Source: Anaerolineae bacterium
Lineage (GTDB): Bacteria > Chloroflexota > Anaerolineae > Aggregatilineales > UBA2796
Direction of reading: 5' to 3'
DNA length: 64,000 nucleotides
Assembly (NCBI GenBank): GCA_019637615.1
Contig: JAHBVJ010000026.1
Coordinates: 1-64,000 of the forward strand
In this document: positions 1 to 7,262 of the stretch, in pieces
Layout: every line of letters starts with the position of its first letter
Numbering within the stretch: the first letter of the stretch is position 1
The notes under the pieces: generated by a model
Database searches by the model: none
Told to the model about the DNA's origin: nothing
Seen by the model: the letters and a program-made list of their open reading frames with translations, nothing else
Translations under genes and position numbers: made by a program

Positions 1-10
1 TTAAATACCT

Positions 11-55
11 ACCCCTGTAAGCTGACCCCCTCTCCGCTTCGCAACGAGAGGGAAC
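11..55 (+). repeat. Dispersed palindromic repeat, copy 1
   Basis: The core CCCCCTCTCC-GCTTCGCAA-CGAGAGGGAACC folds back on itself through the CCCTCTC/GAGAGGG arms around GCTTCGCAA. The same element recurs at 4114-4157, 7545-7593 and, inverted, at 8036-8080. It is intergenic here and sits upstream of the VOC gene. It looks like a REP-type or MITE-like element with no coding capacity. Confidence 0.65.
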
Positions 56-184
56 CATGTAAACGACGGCATGAGCTGTGTGGCGTGCAAGTGAGAAGTA
101 ACGCTTCAGACGGTGTTTGGTTATACTCGCAGGTAGATTGAGGAGTATAGCTGCACAAACGCGATTCTAGAAGGAGTAGGCACG

Positions 185-559
185 ATGGAATTACTGTATC
201 GCTGGCTCGGTTTCTACGCGAAGGACTGGCAGAAGATGGTCAGCTTCATGCGGGACACGCTCGGCATGAAGGTGCGGAGTGAGGATCAGGATAGTACGCT
301 GATGGTGACCGCCAACGGCTTCCAGATCGAGGTTTTCGACGCGAAACAGCATCCTGACGCGGAAAATCTGATGAAGAACCACAACCATCTGATGATCGGG
401 TTCAACGTGACGGATCTGAACGCGACGGTGGAGGAACTCAAAAAGCGCGGCGTAACGTTCGACATGGAAGTGCAAACGCGGTCATGGGGCAAGTTCGTGT
501 ATTTCTCCGATCCAGAGATGAATCAGTGGCAGTTGTTTGAGTACAACAAGAAAAGCTGA
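185..559 (+). CDS. VOC-family (glyoxalase/bleomycin resistance fold) protein
   Basis: This 124-aa protein has the vicinal-oxygen-chelate layout of two beta-alpha-beta-beta-beta modules. Residues 7-50 form the first module (GFYAKDWQKMVSFMRDTLGM) and about 65-120 the second, ending in the typical YFSDPEMNQWQLFEY strand pair. Members bind a metal and act as lyases, dioxygenases or resistance proteins; the substrate cannot be read from the sequence. The start is well supported by an AAGGAG box about 8 nt upstream of ATG 185. It stands alone, 73 bp before a PD40 protein gene on the same strand. Confidence 0.8.
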   Translation: MELLYRWLGFYAKDWQKMVSFMRDTLGMKVRSEDQDSTLMVTANGFQIEVFDAKQHPDAENLMKNHNHLMIGFNVTDLNATVEELKKRGVTFDMEVQTRSWGKFVYFSDPEMNQWQLFEYNKKS

Positions 560-632
560 ACTGGCGGGAACTTTTTTGGATCCGCTGGTGTACTTCTCCT
601 GAAAAGTACGGTCGTTCCCTTCAGGAGGGGTT

Positions 633-1682
633 ATGTCAAGCGTTTTGAGAAAACCGATGCAGCGCGTGAAGTTAGCCGTTGTGGTCGTAGTGGGCTGGCT
701 GCTGGCGGTGAATGGCACGCCGAGCTATGCCAAGGAATTCCACGGCATCAGCAACGCGGTGTGGTCACCGGATGGGCGGCGGATCGCGTTCATCTATACG
801 GACGTGGGCGCGCAGGGGGCCACTGAAGACCTGTACGTGATGGGCGTGGAAAGCATCGTGCCCGCCAAAATGGGGAAGGACGTAGAGAGCTTCGTGTGGT
901 CGCCGGACAGCAAGCAGATCGCGGTGACGTACTACAATGCCAGCGGAATCACGGTGATGGAGGCGATGGCGGTTGGCGGGGATAAGCCGATACGCGTGTC
1001 CAGCAACGGCAGATGGCCCGTTTGGTCGGCGGACGGCAGCCAACTTTTCTACGTAGCTGGCGAGCAGGTGTCGATGATGAAGGCGGACGGATCGGACATC
1101 ACGACGCTGATGGCGATCAAGGACGCGCCGAAGACCGTCTGGCAGACACAATGGTCGGTGGATCGGCAATCGCTGGCGTTTTTGGGGCAGATCAAGGGTG
1201 ATAATGTCGGGCTGTTCGTGGCGGATAAGAACGGGCTGCGACAACTGAAAACGGGCGAATATCCGGGGGCATTCTCATGGTCGCCGGATGGCAAGCAACT
1301 GGTCGCTGAGACAGCGTGCGAGAATAATCCGCCGGGATTGTGCATTTATAACGCTGCCAGCGGCGAGGCGACGTTTCTGGGGTTGGGACACGCGCCGCTG
1401 TGGTCGCCGGACGGGAAGCAGATCGCGTTCTGGCTGAACAGCCAAGTGTGCATCATGAACGTGGATGGGACGGCGCAGCAGTGCTTGACCGAAAAGCAGG
1501 AAAACAATATCATCATGCTGCATCAATGGTCACCGGATGGGAAGCGCTTGTTGTTCAGCCGTGCCTTCGCGCCAAGCCCGAACGGTACCGAATTCCGGTT
1601 TGCATTCGACACCTTCATTCTGGATGTGCAGCGGGAAACGGTGCGGCGCTGGTTCGACGCGAGTCTGATCAAGAAGTCATAA
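633..1682 (+). CDS. Secreted PD40/TolB-like beta-propeller protein
   Basis: A 349-aa protein with an N-terminal hydrophobic segment (residues about 12-32, a likely signal peptide ending near SYA-K) followed by at least six repeats of the WSPDGKxIAF type (residues about 45, 87, 124, 213, 255 and 298). This is the WD40-like PD40/TolB propeller signature. Such proteins are exported and scaffold or bind ligands; no catalytic residues are evident. An AGGAGGGG Shine-Dalgarno just before ATG 633 supports the start. A second protein of the same style lies at 31944-32969. The partner is unknown. Confidence 0.75.
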   Translation: MSSVLRKPMQRVKLAVVVVVGWLLAVNGTPSYAKEFHGISNAVWSPDGRRIAFIYTDVGAQGATEDLYVMGVESIVPAKMGKDVESFVWSPDSKQIAVTYYNASGITVMEAMAVGGDKPIRVSSNGRWPVWSADGSQLFYVAGEQVSMMKADGSDITTLMAIKDAPKTVWQTQWSVDRQSLAFLGQIKGDNVGLFVADKNGLRQLKTGEYPGAFSWSPDGKQLVAETACENNPPGLCIYNAASGEATFLGLGHAPLWSPDGKQIAFWLNSQVCIMNVDGTAQQCLTEKQENNIIMLHQWSPDGKRLLFSRAFAPSPNGTEFRFAFDTFILDVQRETVRRWFDASLIKKS

Positions 1683-1768
1683 GCGGGTCGAGTCGGCTGA
1701 AGGTTAAGAGTTGGTCAAATTGGGTATACTGCACATATCTGGAAGCGGTAACATTGTGCAAAGTGCTA

Positions 1769-1797
1769 TTGCTGACTTTTCACAATGGGCTTACACT
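1769..1797 (+). promoter_or_regulatory. Candidate promoter of the ilv leader transcript
   Basis: TTGCTG (1769-1774) and TACACT (1792-1797) are separated by 17 bp. Transcription would begin near 1804, about 33 nt before the leader peptide ATG and about 200 nt before the attenuator terminator, a typical geometry for an attenuated operon. Both hexamers match the sigma-70 consensus only partly, so the call rests mainly on position. Confidence 0.35.
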
Positions 1798-1836
1798 TTT
1801 CAGAAGTATGTGAAATCAAACACAACTGGTGTGTAG

Positions 1837-1941
1837 ATGACTCTCGTCCTAAGCTTGGTAACGCTTGTACTAAACCTTGTAGTCCTAATTATTAAGGACA
1901 TAACAAAGGGCGGCTTGACGTTGCTAGGCGAAGCGGGTTAA
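1837..1941 (+). CDS. Branched-chain amino acid leader peptide (attenuator peptide)
   Basis: A 34-codon ORF starts ATG-ACT-CTC-GTC-CTA and ends TAA at 1941. Eighteen of 34 residues are Leu (10), Val (5) or Ile (3), and 15 of these fall in the first 22 codons, for example residues 3-8 LVLSLV and 14-19 LVVLII. Such a density of the end-product amino acids of the downstream ilvB/ilvN/ilvC/leuA genes is the hallmark of a regulatory leader peptide read by the ribosome to sense charged tRNA. The initiation signal is weak (GGTG 5 nt upstream), and an in-frame TAG immediately before the ATG rules out a longer start. Its last codons overlap the anti-terminator strand at 1906-1916. Confidence 0.8.
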   Translation: MTLVLSLVTLVLNLVVLIIKDITKGGLTLLGEAG

Positions 1942-2006
1942 TCACCGTAAGCGCAAACGCAAAATCAACAAACTGAAAGCCGCCCTTAACCAAGGCGGCT
2001 TTTTTT
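1906..2006 (+). promoter_or_regulatory. Transcription attenuator: mutually exclusive hairpins
   Basis: The strand AAGGGCGGCTT (1906-1916, inside the leader peptide codons) is perfectly complementary over 11 bp to AAGCCGCCCTT (1977-1987). That same strand forms a 9-bp stem (1976-1984 with 1994-2002) with the distal arm of a U-tract terminator. The two structures cannot coexist. By analogy with known his/leu/ilv attenuators, ribosomes stalled at Leu/Val/Ile codons just upstream of 1906 would leave 1906-1916 free to form the anti-terminator and allow read-through. Rapid translation would favour the terminator. The mechanism is inferred; the complementarities are seen directly. Confidence 0.75.
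1976..2006 (+). terminator. Attenuator intrinsic terminator
   Basis: Stem AAAGCCGCC/GGCGGCTTT with a 9-nt loop is followed by a run of seven T (2000-2006, partly in the stem). It is a classical Rho-independent terminator located between the leader peptide and the next ORF. Confidence 0.8.
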
Positions 2007-2067
2007 CGTCATAGGGAAGTATCGAACGGCGGAGCGGTGCCGGAGATGGCATCGGGAGAAGACTGAA

Positions 2068-2304
2068 ATGGCAGCGGAAATTCATCATCCTGAGCAGTTA
2101 CAGGAAATCGTGCAGCCGATGGATCGCGATAGCAGCCCGTGGGCAGAGGTGGGCGAAATGATGACGAGCATCGCGCCTGATCAATCGGCTGCGTCCGTGC
2201 AGCCGATGGAACGGGATAGTAGTCCGTTCTCGGAATTGGGCGAGGATTTCTTGAACGCGGCTGATCCTCGTACCGAACAGTCTCAACAGCAAACACGACC
2301 TTGA
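2068..2304 (+). CDS. Small acidic hypothetical protein with duplicated motif
   Basis: A 78-aa protein of unknown function with GGAGAAG about 7 nt before the ATG, so probably translated. It contains two copies of a 16-residue unit, VQPMDRDSSPWAEVGE and VQPMERDSSPFSELGE (residues about 15-30 and 44-59). The DNA of the two copies is also clearly related, so this is a relatively recent internal duplication. No membrane segment or known domain is visible. It lies between the attenuator and a second U-tract terminator, upstream of ilvB. It may belong to the ilv transcript or be an independent gene; a short peptide with a regulatory role cannot be excluded. Confidence 0.55.
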   Translation: MAAEIHHPEQLQEIVQPMDRDSSPWAEVGEMMTSIAPDQSAASVQPMERDSSPFSELGEDFLNAADPRTEQSQQQTRP

Positions 2305-2311
2305 GCATTAG

Positions 2312-2355
2312 CACCCTCTTAGATTGGCAGCCTACCTAAGAGGGTGTTTTTTTTT
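2312..2355 (+). terminator. Intrinsic terminator preceding ilvB
   Basis: A perfect 11-bp stem, CACCCTCTTAG (2312-2322) with CTAAGAGGGTG (2336-2346), is followed by nine T. It lies only 40 bp before the ilvB start with no clear promoter between. Either it is leaky, or it is a second control point, or ilvB uses an unrecognised promoter. I found no competing anti-terminator strand. Confidence 0.75.
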
Positions 2356-2394
2356 AAACTATAAATCCAGCGGAAGCAGCAACAGGAGTCAATC

Positions 2395-4110
2395 ATGCAG
2401 TTAAAGGGTGCAGAAATCATTTGGGAAAGCCTGATCAAAGAAGGCGTGGATGTCGTGTTCGGGTATCCGGGTGGCGCGATCCTCCATGCTTATGACGCGC
2501 TGACCAAGTACGAGGGCAAGGGGATTCATCACGTCCTCGTGCGGCACGAGCAGGGCGCTACGCATATGGCGGATGGCTATGCGCGGGCGACGGGTAAAGT
2601 CGGCGTGGCGGTGGCAACCTCTGGCCCCGGCGCGACCAACACCGTCACAGGCATCGCGACGGCGATGATGGATTCGTCGCCCATTGTGGTGATCACGGGG
2701 CAAGTAGCGACGAGCGTCCTCGGCTCGGATGCGTTCCAAGAATGCGACGTGACGGGCGTGACACTGCCTGTGACCAAGCACAACTTCCTCGTCACGAAGG
2801 TGGAAGACATCGCGCCGACCATCCGCAAGGCGTTTCATATTGCGCGGTCTGGTCGCCCCGGCCCCGTACTGGTTGATATTCCCAAAGATATTCAGAATCA
2901 ATTGACTGAATTCCTGTATCCCACGACGCCGATCCGCCTGCCGGGGTATCGTCCGCCAACCAAGGCATCGCCCGCGCAGTTGGATGACGCGCTGGCGCTG
3001 ATCAAGAATGCCAAGCGTCCGCTGATACTCGCGGGGCACGGCGTGAATATGTCCGGCGCGGAACGGGCACTGCAAGCCTTCGCGGAACTGACGCAGACGC
3101 CAGTCGCACTGACGCTGCTCGGCAAGGGCGCGCTGCCTGAAAGCCATCCGTTGTGTCTGGGCATGATGGGGATGCACGGCGCGGCGGCGGTCAACACTGC
3201 CATTCAGTCGGCGGACTTGCTGCTGGCGTTCGGGATGCGCTTCGATGACCGCGTGACGGGCAACCTGAAGACGTATTCGCCCAACTCGAAGAAAATCCAC
3301 GTTGATATTGACGCTTCGGAATTGAACAAGAACGTTAAAGTGGATGTGGGCATCGCGGGCGACTTGCGCACGGTGTTGGAACAATTCTTACCCGTCGCGC
3401 CGAAGCTCGAACATCGCGAGTGGATCTCGGAAATCCGCGATTGGCAGGAGGAAGGCGACCAGCGCGACATTCTGAATCAGGCCATGCCGACGGACAAGCT
3501 GTTTGCCGCGCAAGCCATCCGCGATCTGTGGTCAGCGACCAAGGGCGAGGCGCTGGTGGTGACGGATGTTGGTCAGCATCAGATGTGGGAAGCGCAGTAT
3601 TATCTGCACGAGCGTCCACGCACGTTGATCACGTCTGGCGGTCTGGGCACGATGGGCTTCGGTCTGCCCGCCGCGATCGGCGCGAAATTCGGACGTCCTA
3701 ACGAGACGGTGTGGGCAGTGTGTGGTGATGGCGGCTTCCAAATGACGCTGTGTGAACTGGCTACCGCCGCGCAAGAAAATGTCAACGTCAACATCGCGGT
3801 GATCAACAATTCGTACCTCGGCATGGTGCGTCAGTGGCAAGAGTTCTTCTATGAGGAACGCTACAACAACACGCCCATGCATAATCCTGATTTCGTCAAG
3901 CTGGCAGAGGCGTACGGTGTGGCGGCGCTGCGCGTGACTCGCCGCGAGGACATCCAAACGGCGGTGGCGACAGCGCAAAGCATCAATGGCCCGACACTCG
4001 TTGAATTCCAAGTGGAAAAATCCGATGTGGTGTACCCGATGGTGCCCGCCGGAGCCGACCTGAACGCGATGATCCGCCGTCCGATGCCGGATTGGTCGGA
4101 AAATCACTAA
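2395..4110 (+). CDS. ilvB: Acetolactate synthase, large catalytic subunit
   Basis: This 571-aa ThDP enzyme condenses two pyruvates to acetolactate (valine/leucine) or pyruvate with 2-oxobutyrate (isoleucine). The N-terminal domain carries the catalytic Glu region VRHEQGATHMADGYARATG (about residue 50). The central FAD-like domain spans about 190-330. The C-terminal domain has the ThDP/Mg motif GDGGF followed by INNSYLGMVRQWQ (about 446-480). Length matches the biosynthetic AHAS family. The start is supported by AGGAG at about 2382. The regulatory subunit gene ilvN lies 1.2 kb downstream, unusually separated from ilvB by two unrelated genes. The upstream attenuator implies control by branched-chain aminoacyl-tRNA levels. 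Confidence 0.95.
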   Translation: MQLKGAEIIWESLIKEGVDVVFGYPGGAILHAYDALTKYEGKGIHHVLVRHEQGATHMADGYARATGKVGVAVATSGPGATNTVTGIATAMMDSSPIVVITGQVATSVLGSDAFQECDVTGVTLPVTKHNFLVTKVEDIAPTIRKAFHIARSGRPGPVLVDIPKDIQNQLTEFLYPTTPIRLPGYRPPTKASPAQLDDALALIKNAKRPLILAGHGVNMSGAERALQAFAELTQTPVALTLLGKGALPESHPLCLGMMGMHGAAAVNTAIQSADLLLAFGMRFDDRVTGNLKTYSPNSKKIHVDIDASELNKNVKVDVGIAGDLRTVLEQFLPVAPKLEHREWISEIRDWQEEGDQRDILNQAMPTDKLFAAQAIRDLWSATKGEALVVTDVGQHQMWEAQYYLHERPRTLITSGGLGTMGFGLPAAIGAKFGRPNETVWAVCGDGGFQMTLCELATAAQENVNVNIAVINNSYLGMVRQWQEFFYEERYNNTPMHNPDFVKLAEAYGVAALRVTRREDIQTAVATAQSINGPTLVEFQVEKSDVVYPMVPAGADLNAMIRRPMPDWSENH

Positions 4111-4113
4111 CTA

Positions 4114-4157
4114 ACCTCACCCCTGACCCCCTCTCCGCTTCGCAAAGAGGGGGAACC
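4114..4157 (+). repeat. Dispersed palindromic repeat, copy 2
   Basis: AACCTCACCCCTGACCCCCT is followed by CTCCGCTTCGCAAAGAGGGGGAACC. It begins three bases after the ilvB stop codon and is in the same orientation as the copy at 7545-7593, with which it is nearly identical. Confidence 0.75.
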
Positions 4158-4317
4158 AAGGGATAACGTAGAGTTAGCATCACCATTATCGCCGTAGGCA
4201 AGGTGCAAACTGCGTAAGGTAAGTCACTAAGATTCAAGTTCGGACGCTCCTCTCTGGTTTGGTCTGGAGAGGAGCATGGTTAGCACATTCAACAGGCAAC
4301 CAAGGTAAGCGCAACGC

Positions 4318-4719
4318 ATGACGAAGCAAAAGAGCAGTTCCATCAATCCTGATCTGATCAAACGGATGGCGATGCTTGCCGACTCGATGCTGAAAAGTGG
4401 CGTGGGCGATCAAGAAGTGCTCGATGCTCTGGTCAAGCAAGGCGTCACAGCCGAAAGCGCTGCTACCATCATCCGTACGCTGCGACGAACGGCGGTTGAG
4501 AAGATGCGCAAGCGCGTGCAGCGTGATGTGCGGATCGGCGTGGGGGTGCTGGTGGTGGATGTCATCGCGATGGTGTTACTCGGTACGGGCGTGATCGTGG
4601 AGCCGACGGGCTACGCGCTGCTGGCGACGATGTGCGTGATCGTGATCGTGGGCGTGCTGCTCGGACGCGCGATTATGGATCAGCGCACGGTGAAGCGGGC
4701 GGATGCGAACAAGAGTTAA
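4318..4719 (+). CDS. Small two-helix membrane protein
   Basis: A 133-aa protein of unknown function. Residues 1-70 are soluble and helical and resemble a short helix-turn-helix-like segment (LIKRMAMLADSMLKSGVGDQEVLDALVKQG). Two hydrophobic helices follow (about 76-95 and 100-118) and the tail is basic. It sits between ilvB and the Uma2 gene on the same strand, with the Uma2 Shine-Dalgarno overlapping its stop codon, so the two are probably co-transcribed. A 9-bp hairpin (4246-4254 with 4267-4275) lies upstream. No family was recognised. Confidence 0.6.
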   Translation: MTKQKSSSINPDLIKRMAMLADSMLKSGVGDQEVLDALVKQGVTAESAATIIRTLRRTAVEKMRKRVQRDVRIGVGVLVVDVIAMVLLGTGVIVEPTGYALLATMCVIVIVGVLLGRAIMDQRTVKRADANKS

Positions 4720-4732
4720 GGAGAAATTCAGC

Positions 4733-5320
4733 ATGGTTATGCAAGAAAATCTCAGCCTGATGACCGCCACCGAATTCGCATCGATGCCCAGTGATGGCAA
4801 GAAGTATGAACTCGTGAGAGGGGTACTTGTCGAAGTGTGCCGACCTAACTTAGAGCATGGCTACATTGCGGGCAGGCTTATCTACTATTTGAACAGTTTT
4901 ATGGAAGCTCACCCATTGGGCGTGGTTACTACTGAAAGTGGTTTTGTCATCGCTCGTAACCCAGATTCAGTTCGTGGCCCGGATGTAGCGTTCACCTCTC
5001 ACGAACGGTTACAACATATCGATGAGACAGGATTTGTTCAAAGTGCCCCTGATCTGGTAGTCGAGATTGTTTCGCCAAACGACAAGCAAAGCGAAATCGA
5101 CGACAAAATCGATGAATACCTCGCTGGTGGCACAAAGCTAGTCTGGCTATTTTATCCCAAGAACAAAGGTGGCTTCGTAATTCGACCGGATGGCGATCCT
5201 ACTCCTTTTGGAGTGAACAGCGTGCTTGACGGTGAAGATGTCTTACCCGGTTTTTCATTGCCAGTTAGAGATGTTTTCAAAGGCTTACCAACGCTACCTA
5301 AAGTACCGAAGAAGGACTAA
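4733..5320 (+). CDS. Uma2-family (DUF820) restriction-like nuclease
   Basis: A 195-aa protein of the Uma2/DUF820 family, a PD-(D/E)XK-type fold expanded in Cyanobacteria and Chloroflexota. Features are LMTATEFASMPSDGKKYELVRGVLVEV at the N-terminus (split here as residues about 8-34), the GPDVAF strand (about 87) and the DLVVEIVSPND strand (about 107-117), which together supply the Asp/Glu active-site set. The start at 4733 is preferred because AAGGAG at 4718-4723 sits 9 nt before it. The base composition is more AT-rich than ilvB and ilvN on either side, suggesting later insertion between them. Biological role unknown. Confidence 0.8.
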   Translation: MVMQENLSLMTATEFASMPSDGKKYELVRGVLVEVCRPNLEHGYIAGRLIYYLNSFMEAHPLGVVTTESGFVIARNPDSVRGPDVAFTSHERLQHIDETGFVQSAPDLVVEIVSPNDKQSEIDDKIDEYLAGGTKLVWLFYPKNKGGFVIRPDGDPTPFGVNSVLDGEDVLPGFSLPVRDVFKGLPTLPKVPKKD

Positions 5321-5324
5321 TCAA

Positions 5325-5828
5325 ATGAAGCACACACTCGTGACTCTGGTGGAAAATGAACCCGGCGTGCTGAACCGCGTCGCTAGCTTATTCCGCCGCC
5401 GCAATTTCAATATCGACAGTTTGACGGTCGGGCGCACGGAAAATCCCGACATCTCGCGCATGACAATCGTGCTGGACAGCAACGTGACGAACGTGTCGCA
5501 GGTGATCGGCAACCTGTACAAGCTGGTCAACGTGATCAAGGTGGTAGACGTGACCGAGCGGCGTTTCTTCAGCCGCGATCTGGCGTTGATCAAGGTGAGA
5601 GCGGCGAAGGAAGTCGGATCGATTGCTGATAAATATGGCGCGCGCTTGATCGACCACACCAACGATATGATGGTGGTGGAAGCCAGCGACGAGGAACACC
5701 GAATCGAAGACTTGGTCAACGAACTCAAGCCGCTAGGCATCGTGGAAGTCGTGCGGACGGGCGTGGTGGCGATGGGGCGCGGCGACTTGATCTTGCAGCC
5801 CGACCCTGAGCCAGAAATCGCGCAATAA
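5325..5828 (+). CDS. ilvN: Acetolactate synthase, small regulatory subunit
   Basis: A 167-aa regulatory subunit of acetolactate synthase. The N-terminal ACT domain (residues 2-75) has the signature TLVTLVENEPGVLNRVASLF followed by NIDSLTVG, which binds valine for feedback inhibition. The C-terminal half (about 80-160) is the ALS_ss_C domain. It activates IlvB and confers end-product sensitivity. The start ATG 5325 lies 4 bp after the Uma2 stop, and earlier in-frame codons would overlap that gene. It is followed after 169 bp by ilvC. Confidence 0.93.
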   Translation: MKHTLVTLVENEPGVLNRVASLFRRRNFNIDSLTVGRTENPDISRMTIVLDSNVTNVSQVIGNLYKLVNVIKVVDVTERRFFSRDLALIKVRAAKEVGSIADKYGARLIDHTNDMMVVEASDEEHRIEDLVNELKPLGIVEVVRTGVVAMGRGDLILQPDPEPEIAQ

Positions 5829-5846
5829 GCGAGGCATTCATCAATT

Positions 5847-5981
5847 ATGCGTTTTCACACGTCCGGGGCCAACATCAGTATGAGGGTAACGGACGTGAGT
5901 AACTATCCCGAGCAAAAAGCAGACGGGGTTTGGCTTATCATCAGAAAAATAGGCCAGTACGTGGATTCTGTATCACTCTAA
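5847..5981 (+). CDS. Possible 44-aa ORF in the ilvN-ilvC gap
   Basis: An ATG-initiated ORF fills most of the gap and its TAA overlaps the Shine-Dalgarno AAGGAG of ilvC, a layout seen with translationally coupled leader ORFs. It is not enriched in branched-chain codons and has no obvious Shine-Dalgarno. Its first third contains an 8-bp inverted repeat CACGTCCG/CGGACGTG, so the region may instead act as RNA structure. Weak evidence only. Confidence 0.25.
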   Translation: MRFHTSGANISMRVTDVSNYPEQKADGVWLIIRKIGQYVDSVSL

Positions 5982-5997
5982 GGAGCATTTTTCTCTA

Positions 5998-7017
5998 ATG
6001 GCTACTCTTTATTACGACAAGGACGCTGACTTATCGCTTCTTAATGGCAAGACCGTCGCCATTATCGGCTATGGCAGCCAAGGTCATGCCCACGCGCAAA
6101 ATTTGCGTGACAGCGGCGTCAACGTGGTGGTGGGGCTGCACGCGGGCAGTAAGTCTGCCGCCAAAGCACAAGCCGATGGGTTCAAGGTACTCAGCGTAGC
6201 GGACGCGACCAAACAGGCACAGTTCATCATGCTGCTGCTGCCCGATACCAAGCAGGCCGAAGTGTATCGCAACGACATCGCGCCGAATCTGAAGACAGGC
6301 GATACCCTGATGTTCGCGCACGGTTTCAACATCCGTTACGGGCAGATTACCCCGCCAAACGATGTCGATGTCTCGATGGTCGCGCCCAAGGCTCCCGGTC
6401 ATCGTGTACGTGAGACGTTCCAAGAAGGCGGCGGCACGCCTTGCTTGATCGCGGTACAGGTAGATGCCAGTGGCAAGGCGAAGGCCAACGCACTCGCTTA
6501 TGCAAAAGGTATCGGCGGCACACGGGCGGGCGTCCTTGAGACGACCTTCAAGGAAGAAACCGAAACAGACCTGTTCGGTGAGCAGTCGGTATTGTGCGGT
6601 GGCGTGACGGCGCTGATCAAGGCCGGTTTCGAGACGCTGGTAAACGCTGGCTATCAGCCCGAAGTCGCCTACTTCGAGTGCTTACACGAAGTCAAACTGA
6701 TCGTAGACCTGCTGTATCAGGGCGGCATGAATTACATGTGGTATTCGGTATCTGATACCGCCGAGTGGGGTGGTTACACCGTCGGGGATCGCATCATCAC
6801 CGAGGAAACCAAGAAGGAAATGTCAAAGGTTCTCCAAGAGATTCAGAACGGCAGCTTTGCCGAGGCATGGATCGATGAGAACGCGACAGGCAAGAAGAAC
6901 TTCCTCGCCCGCCGCGCTGCCGAACGCAGCATCCAGATCGAGCAGATTGGTAAGGACTTGCGCAACATGATGCCGTTCGTCAAGCCCAAGAAGCTGGAAG
7001 ACTACGATCCGAGCTAA
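5998..7017 (+). CDS. ilvC: Ketol-acid reductoisomerase (class I)
   Basis: This 339-aa enzyme converts acetolactate or acetohydroxybutyrate to the dihydroxy acid using NAD(P)H and Mg2+. The N-terminal Rossmann domain has IIGYGSQGHAHAQNLRDSG (residues 22-40). The knotted C-terminal domain carries the metal ligands in ETDLFGEQSVLCGG (about 188-201) and YFECLHEVKL (about 222-231). The length identifies the short class I form. AAGGAG precedes the ATG by 12 nt. It is the third enzyme-subunit gene of the valine/isoleucine pathway in this cluster. Confidence 0.96.
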   Translation: MATLYYDKDADLSLLNGKTVAIIGYGSQGHAHAQNLRDSGVNVVVGLHAGSKSAAKAQADGFKVLSVADATKQAQFIMLLLPDTKQAEVYRNDIAPNLKTGDTLMFAHGFNIRYGQITPPNDVDVSMVAPKAPGHRVRETFQEGGGTPCLIAVQVDASGKAKANALAYAKGIGGTRAGVLETTFKEETETDLFGEQSVLCGGVTALIKAGFETLVNAGYQPEVAYFECLHEVKLIVDLLYQGGMNYMWYSVSDTAEWGGYTVGDRIITEETKKEMSKVLQEIQNGSFAEAWIDENATGKKNFLARRAAERSIQIEQIGKDLRNMMPFVKPKKLEDYDPS

Positions 7018-7248
7018 ATGCAGGCTGATCGGGCTATTCTTGCGATCTATTGCGGCATCCCGTTTATTCTGGGGAGCGTTGGATTTGCGTTTATCCAGAT
7101 AGCGCGTATGAAACGCAAGAAATACCGCATTTCAGGAATACCAATAGGTTTATGGATGCGGTTTGTGACTGCTTTGCTGGCTGTTACAGGTGTGTTCTTG
7201 TGTTGGATAGCCCTGATACTCTTATGTTTTGGTGGGCCAATGCCCTAA
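7018..7248 (+). CDS. Small two-helix membrane protein after ilvC
   Basis: A 76-aa predicted protein whose ATG abuts the ilvC stop (TAAATG), suggesting translational coupling. Two hydrophobic helices (residues about 6-28 and 46-70) are separated by a basic loop (RMKRKKYR), consistent with an inner-membrane protein. No family was recognised. The absence of a separate ribosome site and its shortness make the call tentative. Confidence 0.45.
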   Translation: MQADRAILAIYCGIPFILGSVGFAFIQIARMKRKKYRISGIPIGLWMRFVTALLAVTGVFLCWIALILLCFGGPMP

Positions 7249-7262
7249 ACAAAGGTAGCCGA

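Noticed and set aside
2401..3384. Long antisense open frames opposite ilvB, leuA, the class III aminotransferase and the molybdenum hydroxylase
   Set aside because: They follow from the high GC codon bias of the true genes, are rich in Arg/His, and have no domains or start signals.
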